From NCBI GenBank assembly GCA_012934845.2, contig WNNJ02002419.1, forward strand, positions 1 to 64,000: DNA of 64,000 bases, written 5' to 3'. How positions within the stretch are numbered: the stretch's first letter is position 1; every line of letters starts with the position of its first letter. Below are positions 9,728-20,405 of the stretch, piece by piece. The position numbers and the translations under genes were made by a program. The notes under the pieces are model-generated. The model was not told the origin of the DNA and did no database searches. It worked only from the letters and a program-made list of their open reading frames with translations. Origin of the DNA: Pomphorhynchus laevis. Lineage: Eukaryota > Acanthocephala > Palaeacanthocephala > Echinorhynchida > Pomphorhynchidae.

Positions 9728-11800
9728 GGCATTTATTTATAGTGGCAAATGCACGGCGATGCGCGCTTACAAGCCAACGTAGAAGAGAAAGAAGAAACAA
9801 ATAAGAAAACAAAAATATAGAATGCAAAATGAAAATGCTGATGAAATAGAAGCAAGTATATTGAAGATAAGGGAGATCAGTAGAACGTGATAAGGCGTCG
9901 GGGGAATGTTGAGTAGTTCGTTGAAGATGTATGATAGAATTGAGTTGGATAAAATGCTGAGGAAATTGAGTTTTGATTTATTGTGAAGGAGGAGCGATAG
10001 TGTAGGAACGTATACGTTGTCAGAAGAGTGGAAGCGACGAGGAACAACGGACGTATGCTGGCGAAGAATTCCAGGCAAGAAAGCAGTGACGATAAAAAAA
10101 GCAGGGGCCATAGTTGATTGAGTGTGGAGGGACGTGGAATATTATAGTAAAATATAATCGAGAATGTTAGAGAGACTTATTGGTGAAAAATGTAGACTAT
10201 CAGCTGTCAAAATGTTTGCAGAATGCCACGAGAGAAGAGAGTAAAGAATAGCGAAACGCAAGAGAGTAAGGTCGAAAAGTTGTCATTGCCGACTTTAAGT
10301 AGGAGAGATGCGAACAAGAGTGAACGAGATAGTGATATTAACTTATGAGAAAATGATCAAAGAAACCAGGATCTGAGATTGTAGCGGAAACGCATGCAAT
10401 GAGAATGTCGGGAAAAGCGAGAATATCAAGAGCACCACCATGAATATGGGTGGGAGGTTTGTTAGTGCATAGAGGCTAAAGTCGATAAAATACTTACACG
10501 TTTTTTCGGAATCTAAATCAGAAGGGCGATATAGACGGATGTTGAAATCACCAAGGGCAATTAAAGGAAAAGAAGAAAGTGAAAGGTTTGATAGTAGATC
10601 GGCGATACGAGCGAAGGCGACGATTCGGCCATGATTATAATGTGTTGATTTTGTTGAGCCAATGGGGGAGAGCGAAGTCAACAAGAGAAAATCCGAAGGA
10701 ACGTAGATTACGAATTGCAAGGTCGTCGGAATCAGTATGCCAGAATTCAGTGAAACATAAAAGATCTAGTGATTGCTTTACGAAGAGATCGAGAAGTAAG
10801 TAAGTTTTGTGAAGAATTGAACGAGTGTTAATAATAGCTAGACGAAAAGATCGTTTTGTTTCATTGTTGGCTAGAGAAGGACATGAGGAAGATAGACAGG
10901 AATTCGTCCAAAAATAGCGTTTTTAACTTATGCAGTTGTGTATACTTTATGGTCTATTTGGTATTATCTACCAAATTTAGTGATTAACCAGATCATATAA
11001 CTGAGTCCATGTATTTTCTATTATATATAAGTATACGAATATATACGAATTTTTGGACGTAGATAGACTACACGAAAATTTCCATTTTCATTTTTGATGG
11101 CAAAATATGACTCACCATTTACTTCGCGTCTACGCTTTTCAAGCCGAGCAGTGGAGAGTTTAGCAATTTCTGAGGGTGAGCGATCGCGGGAAATCCGACA
11201 AGCAGAAGAGGATTACACGAGTTTTAATCGTTGAGATAAAATAGTGAGCGCTTGGGTGCGATTTCTAATAACAACATTTAAAAGTGGGGACGATAAGAAT
11301 CGGAAGCAAAAACGGATTTATTAAGGCGAAACACGGAAAGTGGAGAGGCATCACTGAATAGCGACGGATTATCGGTAGGAATAATCGTGGCAAGGAGCGA
11401 GCGGAAAGCGGAAACATCAGCATTAAGACGGGGTGGCTTGGGGAGAAGAAAAAATCAGATGGTTCAACATTATAAATGATAATACACTGTTCGCGAGAAG
11501 GAAATCAAGTACGTGGAAATGTAGGAATCACGAGAGTAGTCCGGGAATGGTTAAAATACTCGGAGATCATTAGGAACATACGTAGGAGAGCGATAAAATT
11601 GTATATACCAATGCAATTAGTACGATGAAAAGTATCGTCAGGTGAGAAAGATATTGTTACAGAATTGGAAGATGATATATTAAGAAGATAAGTACGCCGT
11701 GAGAAAGATGTAAGAACGACATTGGGAGTGATGAAAGCTGGATGAGAAGACAGTGGAAATATAAATGGGCATATAGAGAACATTGACGTCAAATCTTCAG
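9728..11800 (-). mobile_element. CR1/L2-like LINE, internally deleted (copy C)
   Basis: Read on the minus strand from right to left: an ORF1 remnant ending in RDRSPSEIAKLSTARLEKRR (about 11200-11100, the conserved DRTP...ER..L/R tail of CR1/L2 ORF1); then the start of ORF2 with an APE endonuclease carrying LALGDFNI-like ALGDFNIRLYRPSD (about 10550); then, with the RT core missing, the RT carboxyl tail FLAWNSSPAYVR (about 10070); and the 3' tip GCATTTGCCAC..TAAATAAAT (near 9730) shared with copies A and B. Several stops and frameshifts are present, and a foreign segment interrupts it at about 10910-11080. It is inactive. Confidence 0.75.
10915..11028 (-). repeat. 113-bp segment with Penelope 3' tip, duplicated at 12993-13108
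   Basis: The segment running from TTTTTAACTTATGCAGTTGTG to ATGTATTTTCTATTATATATAAG is almost identical at 12993-13108. Its right half is a Penelope-like 3' tip (ATCATATAACTGAGTC). The left half is shared flank or an extended 3' end. Here it interrupts LINE copy C close to the ORF1/ORF2 junction. Confidence 0.7.
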
Positions 11801-12244
11801 CTGAATTAGATGTTACTGTCAGGTCAAGTTGAAGTAATTGGATTCGTAAACATCGAGGTTTGTTAGATAGCAGGTCATCCTGCGAATCGGCAACAACTGA
11901 ATTATTACCTTAATCAAAACAGCGACACATTGCAAATCCAAAAGTAATTCACAGGCTCAATATCCACAAATAAACTCCATTGACAGAAAGGATTTATAAT
12001 TAGATGAAACAGTAACAGTAGTCTATACATCGCATCCAGATTTACTGCACGCTACATGGTGTCGTTTATAGGCAGATGAAACAATGTCTGATTCGTGACT
12101 AGTTTGACTCTTGGCGTTAAGGTTCTTTTGCCTTGTGACACCTTTCTCCATCCCTGCCTTCCTAGACCACAGTTTTCCTCTGATGTCCATAATTGTTTAG
12201 TTTGATTGATTATATCTTATATAATCTTAAAACGTTGCATAGAA

Positions 12245-12378
12245 CGTTGTAAGATCGTCGTATAGATAGTTGTAAGATCGTCGTATAGATAGTTGTAAGA
12301 TCGTTGTATAGATAGTTGTAAGATCGTCGTATAGATAGTTGTAAGATCGTCGTATAGATTGTTGTAAGATCGTCGTAT
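12245..12378. repeat. Tandem repeat, 23-bp unit, about 6 copies
   Basis: Head-to-tail copies of GTTGTAAGATCGTCGTATAGATA with single-base differences and a truncated last unit. Confidence 0.95.
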
Positions 12379-12479
12379 ATTGATCCTGATTGATTGTGTG
12401 TTTAAGCTCTTAAAATGCTTTGTTCTTATATGGAAATCATTGTATGTTTAAGCTATTAAATCTTTTGTTTTCTAAAAAT

Positions 12480-12840
12480 AGCCAGTGGGCCCTGAAATGG
12501 GCCCAGCATCTTTAATCAAGAGGAAGTGTACATTGAAACATAAAATAAAACCAAAGACCAAGAAATCTTGGTATTTGCTATATGGGACGTCTTAGTGAGA
12601 AGACGAGTTCCGACGTTGCTAATGTACACCAATTATGCACCTGGGCAATCTCGGATCTCGCCTTTGTCTTACTAGAACGTCCCCCATAGCAAATATCAAG
12701 ATTTATTAATCTCCTCATATCGAGATTATCGACTATAGTGCGCCGCGATTGGGACCTCAGGTGTGTTGCAGACCCTGGGTGGCTCAATTGCAAGGGGAGA
12801 CTTTATTGTAATTTTGCGGAAACTGATCCCACCACCGGAT
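12480..12840 (-). repeat. GC-richer dispersed repeat, copy 1
   Basis: The minus strand reads a sequence also found on the plus strand at about 20150-20400. Shared blocks include GATGCTGGGCCCATTTCAG, ATTTGCTnTGGGGACGT and a GGTCCCAATCGCGG-like block. GC content is well above the surroundings. There is no open frame and no clear Pol III promoter box, so it could be a LINE 3' end or SINE of unknown type. Confidence 0.6.
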
Positions 12841-13059
12841 AAGAAAAACTGAAAAATCACTGTAACAAACTCTGATTAATTTCCTTAACAATTTTTCGTC
12901 TTGTTTCCAACTTATTTATCGATTTATTAAGAAATTATTTTTTATTAGGTTCAAATTCTTTGCACATTATGTTCAAAGTATGATTTTTTAATGGCGTTTT
13001 TTACTTATGCAGTTGTGTATACTTTATGGTCTATTTGGTATTATCTACCAAATTTAGTG

Positions 13060-13380
13060 ATTAACCAGATCATATAACTGAGTCCATGTATTTTCTATTA
13101 TATATAAGTTAACAATAAAGATAAATAATAAGTAATTATATAAGATTTAAAAAAAATATATTTATATCAAGTCAAAATTTAAAATTGAAATTAAAAATAA
13201 AAGTCATTTTATATGAATAGATGATTAATAATAGACGATTTATCAGAATTAGGATTATATGTCACCAGGAGGAACTGCTTTGCTATCAGATTTCAGCCCC
13301 TATTCCTCGACCCAAAATAGCAGCGGGGCAGCGCTAATGAAGTATTTAATATAATTGAATTTCATCAAAGTAGCATGCAG
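13060..13380 (-). mobile_element. Penelope-like solo 3' region
   Basis: The minus-strand 3' tip (CATATAACTGAGTC) through GAATAGATGATTAATAA and the GGAGGAACTGCTTTGCTATCAG structured block, ending near GCTAATGAAGTATTTA. It has no coding part and is moderately diverged from the main copy. Confidence 0.75.
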
Positions 13381-13454
13381 AATAAAATTATCATCAAAAT
13401 TTCAATAGTAATTTATAATTATTAAAATATTTTATTCTTCCGAATAAACTTTAT

Positions 13455-13745
13455 AATCTTATATAAAATCAACTTATATAAAGTTTAAATTTAAAATTGA
13501 AATTTAAAATAAAAGTCAATTTTTATGAATTGACTAATAAATAACAGACGATGCATAAAAAATAAGGATTAGAGGTAATCAGGACGAACAGCTATTTTAT
13601 CAGGTTTTGACCCCTATTCCTTGACCCAACATAACAGTTGGGCGAAATACGCGCTAATGACGTATTTTCTCTGATGAAATTTGATTATTTAGTGTGCCAT
13701 ATTCTAATACAAAGCATATTGTTTACTATGCATTCATAAAATTTT
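13455..13745 (-). mobile_element. Penelope-like 3' region with last RT codons
   Basis: Covers the structured 3' region and reaches the position equivalent to the RT stop codon (reverse complement of TTTACTATGCATTCATAAA). It preserves the ATAC.../...GTAT hairpin with compensatory substitutions, which supports selection on RNA structure in the family. Confidence 0.75.
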
Positions 13746-14185
13746 TATATTAATAGTTTAAATAAGTTTTTAATAATATTTTGTTGTATTGTATATTGTT
13801 TATCTATAAGAAAAAGGAAAAATCCTTTAAACTTGCTTAAAAATTAGAAGAAAAATAGCGAAGAAAAATTTGCTAAAAGCAATAATAAATAACGAAATTA
13901 AAAAATAAATATTAACTGATAATAAGGTATTATTTATATTATTAATATAAAATTGCATAATAAAATTCCTATTTATATTATTCATATAAAATTGAGACTT
14001 CGAGAATTTATTCTTTGTTTAGGACGTTGACTATATAAACTTTTTCTCTATACAAAAAAATGTATAGATAATAAAAATTCATTATCATATGTGAAAATTT
14101 GAACAATATTTAAATCAATCAGCAAAATAAGAATACTTTCATTTAATCCGAAATATTACTGCAAGTTATATTTGAAAGAAATCAA

Positions 14186-14410
14186 TCATATAACTGAGTC
14201 TACGTATTTTATACGATATATAAATAATAATAAATAATAAATAATTATTAGAGATTTTTTACAATTTATATTTATATCAAGTTAAAATTTAAAATTTAAA
14301 TTTAATATAAAAGTCAATTTTTATGAATTGACTAATAAATAACATATGATGTATCAGAATAAGGATTAGAGGTCATCAGGAGGAACTGCTATAGTGTCAG
14401 GTTTGGAACT
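14186..14410 (-). mobile_element. Penelope-like solo 3' end
   Basis: From AATCATATAACTGAGTC to GTGTCAGGTTTGG; truncated inside the structured region. Part of a local cluster of four 3' ends between 13.0 and 14.8 kb. Confidence 0.75.
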
Positions 14411-14434
14411 GCTATATTAACAATGATGTCAATG

Positions 14435-14780
14435 AATCAGATCAGGTAAATGAGTCAATGTTAAATAATCTTAATAAAATAATTTTAATTTTATCAAGTT
14501 AAAATTTAAAATTGAAATAAAAAATAAAAAAAGCAATATTTTAAAACATTAAAAAGCAATTTTTAAAATAAAATTAAAGAAATTTAAATAAATTTAAAAT
14601 AAAAGTCATTTTTTATGAATAGATGATAAATAATAGACGATTTATCAGAATAAAGATTGGAAGGAGCAGAAGGAACTGCTATGTTATCCATTTTTGAAAC
14701 CCTATTCCTTGACCCAACACAGCAGCGGGGCCAAATACGAGCTATAATAAGGTTTCGGCCCCTATTCATCGACTTGACAT
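14435..14780 (-). mobile_element. Penelope-like solo 3' end, diverged
   Basis: From ATCAGGTAAATGAGTC through an expanded AT/AAAATAAA tract to GGTTTCGGCCCCTATTCATC. More diverged than its neighbour and with an internal duplication of the poly-A-like tract. Confidence 0.65.
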
Positions 14781-14818
14781 ATATTCTTCTTATTATTTGC
14801 CTTTTCCTGATATGTTAA

Positions 14819-14839
14819 GTCGCCGTCAGGGTCGGCGAC
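14819..14839. repeat. GC-rich hairpin
   Basis: GTCGCCG and CGGCGAC pair around the loop TCAGGGT. It is an unusual GC-rich stem in very AT-rich DNA, lying at the edge of the Penelope cluster. Function unknown. Confidence 0.6.
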
Positions 14840-15765
14840 GACTTATTGCACAGTAAGACCAGTGTACACTTTGTATAGAAAGCATATCAATGTACATTGC
14901 ATATAAAGGACGGTTAGCAATAAAAATATAGCAGTAATCAATCAAAATATTACTGCTTTTACATGCGAAATAGAAATTAAAATATGGAATATGATCGCGA
15001 TCCGGTCCATAGCTGTTGTAACATTCTCTAGGATGATAAAATTCCTTAAGATTAAATGTGCCGACAATTTATTGGCTATTTCTACTGTCACCAATATCAC
15101 CACTACAGACGTTATTCTGTCTGCCAATTTGAGTCTTACCTTATGTTCGTAAAGATGGCTGACTCTAAATAATAATTTTGTAGGCGTCAAGTCGTAAGCT
15201 CATCGTGATTTTCGGTAAAGGTAGTTTACATGTAATTTTTTTATAATGGATAATAAAATCAGACTTATAGATGATAAATTTAAACGTTCTTTTTTATTTC
15301 TCTAATTGCAGTAATATGAACAGATGTTGTAGATAAAATAAATTACGTGTAAGCCAGTCAAATAGTATAATATTTTGACACTGGGTCAACAAAGCATAAA
15401 TTTATTTATTTCGCTAGCCATTGGAAAAACAAAACCTGTTTTTACAGACGGCTTGTTTCGCTGATGATGATAACAGTAGCTAGTGAGAAATAAATGCTTT
15501 GCTCGTCCTTCGTTAAAATTCCACATTTAATAAATAAAGTTTATACAAATCATTTTCTGCACTTTTGACTCTATGACATGATCAGTAACTGTATTTTTAA
15601 TCCCAACCATTTGATATATAGGACTTGATATTATATTTTCATGCCGATATATCAACATATTTTAAGTTACTTAATTTTAAATGCATTCCATTTACGCCTA
15701 AAATAGAATTCGTGAAGATGCAGCTTTCCAGCCACATTTAAACTACTTAATTCATATGTGATTAA
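14840..15765. other. No supported gene
   Basis: The minus-strand open frame 14942-15190 includes a good GTAAGA donor-like site near 15140 but no recognisable domain. The rest is AT-rich. Confidence 0.5.
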
Positions 15766-15925
15766 GAAATTGCTCAAATAATAACAAACCTCGAGCATGC
15801 ACTCTCTATTGACTTCTCTGTAAGCACACGTCAAAGCCACAAGATCGCGTTGTCGAAAGACGTAGGGGCACCCGATGATGAAGCGGGACCACTCTTCATT
15901 ATTATTAGGAAATTGCTCAAATAAT
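15766..15925 (-). other. 126-bp insert flanked by 17-bp perfect direct repeats, with an open frame
   Basis: GAAATTGCTCAAATAAT occurs exactly at 15766-15782 and 15909-15925 and brackets 126 bp of GC-richer sequence. On the minus strand the insert is fully open and reads like protein (WSRFIIGCPYVFRQRDLV, later CMLE), with a GTTTGT donor-like site after it. Two readings fit: a retrocopied exon or SINE-like insert with a target-site duplication, or a genuine exon inside a chance duplication. The domain is not recognised. Confidence 0.4.
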
Positions 15926-17974
15926 TTAAGTGCATGAATACTTGTGAAATTATAAAATGTTGATTGAATTTTTGCTATTAAGAATTTATGATACGAATAA
16001 AATGATTATTTTGTTTCAAAATGAAAACGCATCGATTTTTGAGTGTTAAACACGACATTTTCCGTTCACATTTAATAACTAAAATATAAAAATTTAATAA
16101 TCAAATTTTTAATAATATAAAGACGTAATATAAATCGCTTTATATAGCGAGTTATTGTTTATTAATAATATTTAATAATATAAAGATTTAATATTAAATC
16201 GAAAAGTCTTTTACAGCAAAAAGAAACTAAAAATTTCAATATTTCAATCCCTAGCCGGGAACATTTTCAAGAAGAATAATTGTAAGTTATAGAAGAATTT
16301 AATTGTAAGTTATTTTCTTTTGATGGGAAAGGCTTTTCGATTCAATATGAAATATGTACCCCAGCGTGTCTCGTTCAGATTCAACTTATAAAGATTTGAT
16401 AACTATAAATCGCTTTATGTAGCAATTTATTGTTTATTTCCCAAAATCACGGACTAAATTACTAATTAAATCTCTTTCGTTTGTGCAATAACTATTCATT
16501 GCTATTCATTGGAACACAAGCGTTTCGCTCATATATTTTGCTAAACTGATGTCCAGAACACATTATTGGTTCTTTCCTCACCATCTTTTGATTACAGATC
16601 TGCAATGCCATTTTTAATTTGTTCCACTCACTTGCTATCCCTGCAAACATCAAGTAGCACAAACTCATTAGTTTCAAAATCAGAATTCAGTTGATCGATT
16701 AGTTTAATAGACCGAGAAAAATAATTTACAGATAAGATCTGCCAGCTACTAGAGTGCATTGACATCAATAGTGAAAGTTGTTGTATTAATGCAAACTTAG
16801 ACTAGTTGATGGTCACGGTGAAGATGTCCCCACCATTCGTCCTTGCAAAACATAATTCTGTCCTTTTATAATGTTCCTAGCGTTATGCTATACAAATTCA
16901 AACCAAATATATCAATCACACAAATATATCAAACATGCAGAGATGTAGATTATTCGGCAATCTGTAAAATTATAATTACCCATTCTGTAAATCAGGCATG
17001 ACTTTGTTGTAACAGTAAATTGAAGGCCATAACGTGTAGCATTCGTGAGAATATAAATGCCTTCTTATCTAAAGCCTTCAACAAACAACCGTTATTATTT
17101 CATTAAAGAATTTTTATTGACCATTATAAATCAGCAGGACTTTGAAACTAGTAAGAAATATAACTCTGTTTTGCTTTCCACTATCCCAGTTATACTTTGT
17201 GTGATGGTATTTACAAGGCAAACATGTGTAATATCTGTTTTTGTTATTCCCGAAATAGACAGCCAGCCAAATTGGAGTTTTGTATTTGATCCACATTCAT
17301 TTACTTGTTGGCAAAAAGTAAATATATGCATAAAGCTTTTAAGCGAATGGCATGTTTAACATGGGCTAACCATCATACAAATAATTTGTAATGCAAACGC
17401 CTTTTAAGCTTAGGTTCAATCTGTTGTACTTAAAAAATTTAAAAAGAATTTTACCGTCGATGCCCTTTTAACCTGGAAATCACTAATCCATGCTTTACTT
17501 AATCGGGTTAAGTAAAATTTAGCTTGATTTGTTTTTCTGATATAAGAAGTAAGTGACTACTAATTTAAACGCGACTGCCTAATGTTGTTTTTTGGATAAT
17601 TTAACGAAAAAATTTACAGCAAGCGATGAAAATACTTTCATTAAAATTGAAAGTATTTTAATAATTTAGCTAAATTTCATAAAGCGAAACATTATAATTG
17701 AACTTTAATGTGGTTTCATTAAATAAACACAATAAAAACTTTAAGATCCACTGGTTTGTACATAGTATTTCATTTTTTACTATTAGCAAAAAAAGTGCTT
17801 GCCAAAATTTATGCAAAATTTAATATTTTCAACATGAATTAATACCAATTTAATTGTCTACGCTTTCTGGCCCATTGTATTTACTGACAGTTAATAATTC
17901 GGCAGAATTTAAAACTATTCATTTTGAAATCTGTGTATATTTGATGATGAATTTTCAATGATACTTATAAGAGA
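15926..17974. other. Mostly non-coding; weak minus-strand exon candidates
   Basis: The minus-strand frame 16492-16677 contains a TTTGCAG acceptor, a Cys-containing stretch (LQICNQKM) and a GTGAGG donor. Another minus frame, 17131-17331, is protein-like. Neither joins convincingly to a neighbour or matches a family I know. Confidence 0.3.
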
Positions 17975-18159
17975 ATTTTAATACAAAATTTTAATAGTTT
18001 ATTAAGATAACTCAATTTCACAATTCATAATTGGAAAGTTTCAAATTACAACAGCTTAATTATGGGTAATCTATGTACTTGTCATGCGTACTCAAGTCAT
18101 TCAATTGTGACCTGTTCTAAAATTTTATCGTATTTGTGTGATCAATTATTTTTATATTT

Positions 18160-18202
18160 ATTTTTTAACGTGACGAATGCGTGCCAGCTGCACGCTTTCA
18201 AG
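18160..18202 (-). mobile_element. LINE 3'-tip fragment
   Basis: The reverse complement carries the 3' end of the CR1/L2-like family (GCATGCGCTGGCACGC-type block, here AGCTGGCACGCATTCGTCAC then TTAAAA). It is only about 40 bp long and is duplicated at 19702-19748 as part of the tandem duplication. Confidence 0.6.
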
Positions 18203-18395
18203 TCCACTAACAAAAAAAACAAAAAGTCTAACAGATAAATTAGTTAAATTGTTTAAATGGGATCGGATTTGGCGTTTGAAGCATGATTTTAATACAAAAT
18301 TTTAATAGTTTATTAAGAGAACTCAATTTCACAATTCATAATTGGAAAGTTTCAAATTACAATAGCTTAATTATGGATAATCTATGTACTTATTT

Positions 18396-19420
18396 TGTAC
18401 AATGTCCCTATTTTTTGCGGGGTCCCACAAGGTTCAGTCCTAGATCCCCTGCTTTTCTCTCTTCTGCTTGGCGATCTATCTCCGTTTATCAAACCTTACT
18501 CCTTTAAGGTCATGCAATATGCCGATGACATTCTAATCTATGCTCATGCACCCGCACATCGCATACACGATATCGGCATTTCTGCTTCCAACTGTCTTTC
18601 TTCTATCTACAAACGTCTCTCCCATCTTTGTCTCGTTCTAAACCCCGAAAAGTCCAAAATAATGTGGATCCTCCCCCGTAAGCCAAACATATCTCCTCCC
18701 ACAGTATATTTTGCCTCATCGATCATCCCCATAGTCCACAATCTCACTTTCTTAGGCTTCCATTTCGATGATCACCTTTCCCTTAAACCCTTCGTCCGTG
18801 ACAAGGTCCGCTCATCTAATTTAATTCTCCGTGACATCCACCGTATCCGCCATCTTATCGACTTCCGTTCTTGTACGTCTCTTCTTTCATCGCTTCTTTT
18901 CCCTAAAATCGTTACTGCCTTAGCCTTTTCACCAATTCTCCAAAATCCATCATCCTACCCCTGCAACGAATAATCAACATTGTCGTTCGAGTGCTCTTTC
19001 GTCTCCGTCGCTTCGACCACACATCCACATATTTTGCCCAACTCTCCTGGCCCACCATCCACATCCGCATCAAACTCCGCCTTCTCGTTACTTTTCGTCT
19101 CATCGCTGTCGGCTCCCCATCGTTCATCAACCTTCCTTTCTTAGACGACACTCGCCCCACCTCGCTATCGCTGCGTTCCCGTCATACCCTCTTACTCCAC
19201 GTTCCTAATTACTCCAACAACTACGGTCTCCGATCCTTCCTCGTCGCCGCCTCACTCGCATGGAATCAACTCCCTCTCGACGTCCGCCGCGCCCCCTCCT
19301 TTATCACATTCAAACACCTCCTCCGTTCACACCTCGACACCTGATTTACAGTTTTGTTTTGTTGTGGTCATGTAAGCGTGCGCTGGCACGCATTTGCCAC
19401 GTTAAAATAAATCTTTTTTT
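18396..19420 (+). mobile_element. CR1/L2-like LINE, 5'-truncated (copy A)
   Basis: Encodes the RT from the GVPQGSVLDPLLFSLLLGD block through MQYADDILIYAHAP (catalytic YADD) to the tail LAWNQLPLDVRRAPSF, then a short 3' UTR with GCGCTGGCACGCATTTGCCA and AATAAAT. The frame breaks once or more between 18973 and 18991. It is nearly identical to copy B (31.1-32.5 kb), so both are recent relative to copy C. The flanks share TACTT, a possible short target-site duplication. The endonuclease and first RT motifs are missing, so it is dead. Confidence 0.88.
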
Positions 19421-19499
19421 ACTTGTCATGCGTACTCAAGTCATTCAATTGTGACCTGTTCTAAAATTTTATCGTATTTGTGTGATAAGTTATTTTTAT

Positions 19500-19690
19500 T
19501 CTTCTGGTTGTGGCACAATATTATCCTCACAGGTATTGATTTTATTTTTGATACAGCAGGACGCTACTAATCAGTCTGGGTGGGTCTCATCAGCTGCTGA
19601 TCCAGACCTACATTTCACGTTTCGACCCTTATTATCTGCTTTCTCCGTACACTGATGCTGATCGGATTTGAACTTGGACGTCTGTATCTT
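19500..19690 (-). mobile_element. SINE-like 191-bp insertion with 11-bp TSD
   Basis: GTTATTTTTAT occurs exactly at both sides (19489-19499 and 19691-19701), and the intact alignment partner in unit 1 of the duplication shows the empty site. On the minus strand the insert carries AGTTCAAATCC, close to a tRNA-type Pol III B box (GGTTCAAATCC), only about 16 nt from its start. If it is a tRNA-derived SINE its A box has been lost by 5' truncation. No coding. Confidence 0.55.
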
Positions 19691-20084
19691 GTTATTTTTA
19701 TATTTATTTTTTAACGTGACGAATGCGTGCCAGCTGCACGCTTTCAAGTCCACTAACAAAAAACAGAAAAAGTCTAACAGATAAATTAGTTAAATTGTTT
19801 AAATGGGATCGGATTTGGCGTTTGAAGCATGATAGAGAAGTTGATTGGCCAGTGAGATATATATTCACTTGGTTGCTTACTAAGTTGATATCACTCAAGA
19901 CTGATACGGCAGAATTTGGCTGCAATATACATTTTTGACACGTTCTGTTATTATTTTTAGCGGCTCAGTATGAAAATGTAATTAGTGAAATTTTGAATTA
20001 AATAAATGATGGTTATCTTATTAATACAAACGATAATTATCTAGAGAAATCAAAAACAACACAACATAGTTAGGGGAAAAGTAC

Positions 20085-20405
20085 TTCTTTATTCTTATCG
20101 ACTACATCTGTCTTCCTCTTCAACCCTTACGGCCTCAGGCCCAGAAGAATTTAAGCCCTCCGGCCGCACCAGCGCGCCTCCTTCTGACTGAACCATTTAG
20201 GGTCTCTCATCCCCTACGATCCCAGTCGAGGCGGACTATGGTCGGTAATCGCGAGGTGTGAAGCTTGAGACATTTTAGTATTTGCTCTGGGGACGTCTAG
20301 AGAAGAAGACTAATCCCGAGATAGGTCAAGTACCCCAAAGGTGTACTTGGGTGTTCCCATTTAATGACAGATGCTGGGCCCATTTCAGAGCCCATTTCGC
20401 TCTAA
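20085..20405 (+). repeat. GC-richer dispersed repeat, copy 2
   Basis: Homologous to the minus-strand repeat at 12480-12840 over its right two thirds, ending GATGCTGGGCCCATTTCAGA. The left part (CCTTACGGCCTCAGGCCC) is GC-rich. The opposite strand ends in GAATAAAGAAG, a polyadenylation-like signal, so the transcribed orientation may be minus. Confidence 0.55.

Larger units (their letters stand above)
17975..19830. repeat. Tandem duplication (period 311 bp) later interrupted
   Basis: Unit 1 (about 17975-18285) is repeated as unit 2, which starts at 18286, is broken by LINE copy A (18396-19420), resumes at 19421, is broken again by a 191-bp insert (19500-19690), and ends near 19830. The shared sequence includes TTCACAATTCATAATTGG and GATCGGATTTGGCGTTTGAA. 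Order of events: duplication, then LINE insertion, with the short insert placed separately. Confidence 0.8.

Noticed and set aside
12245-12378. 23-bp repeats as a centromeric satellite
   Set aside because: Only six copies, no higher-order array; an ordinary short tandem repeat.
14942-15190. 82-codon minus frame as a gene
   Set aside because: No ATG at the start, no known motif and only one donor-like site inside.
17057-17359. Overlapping plus and minus open frames as a gene
   Set aside because: Neither strand shows a recognisable domain or convincing splice partners; the plus frame looks like chance.
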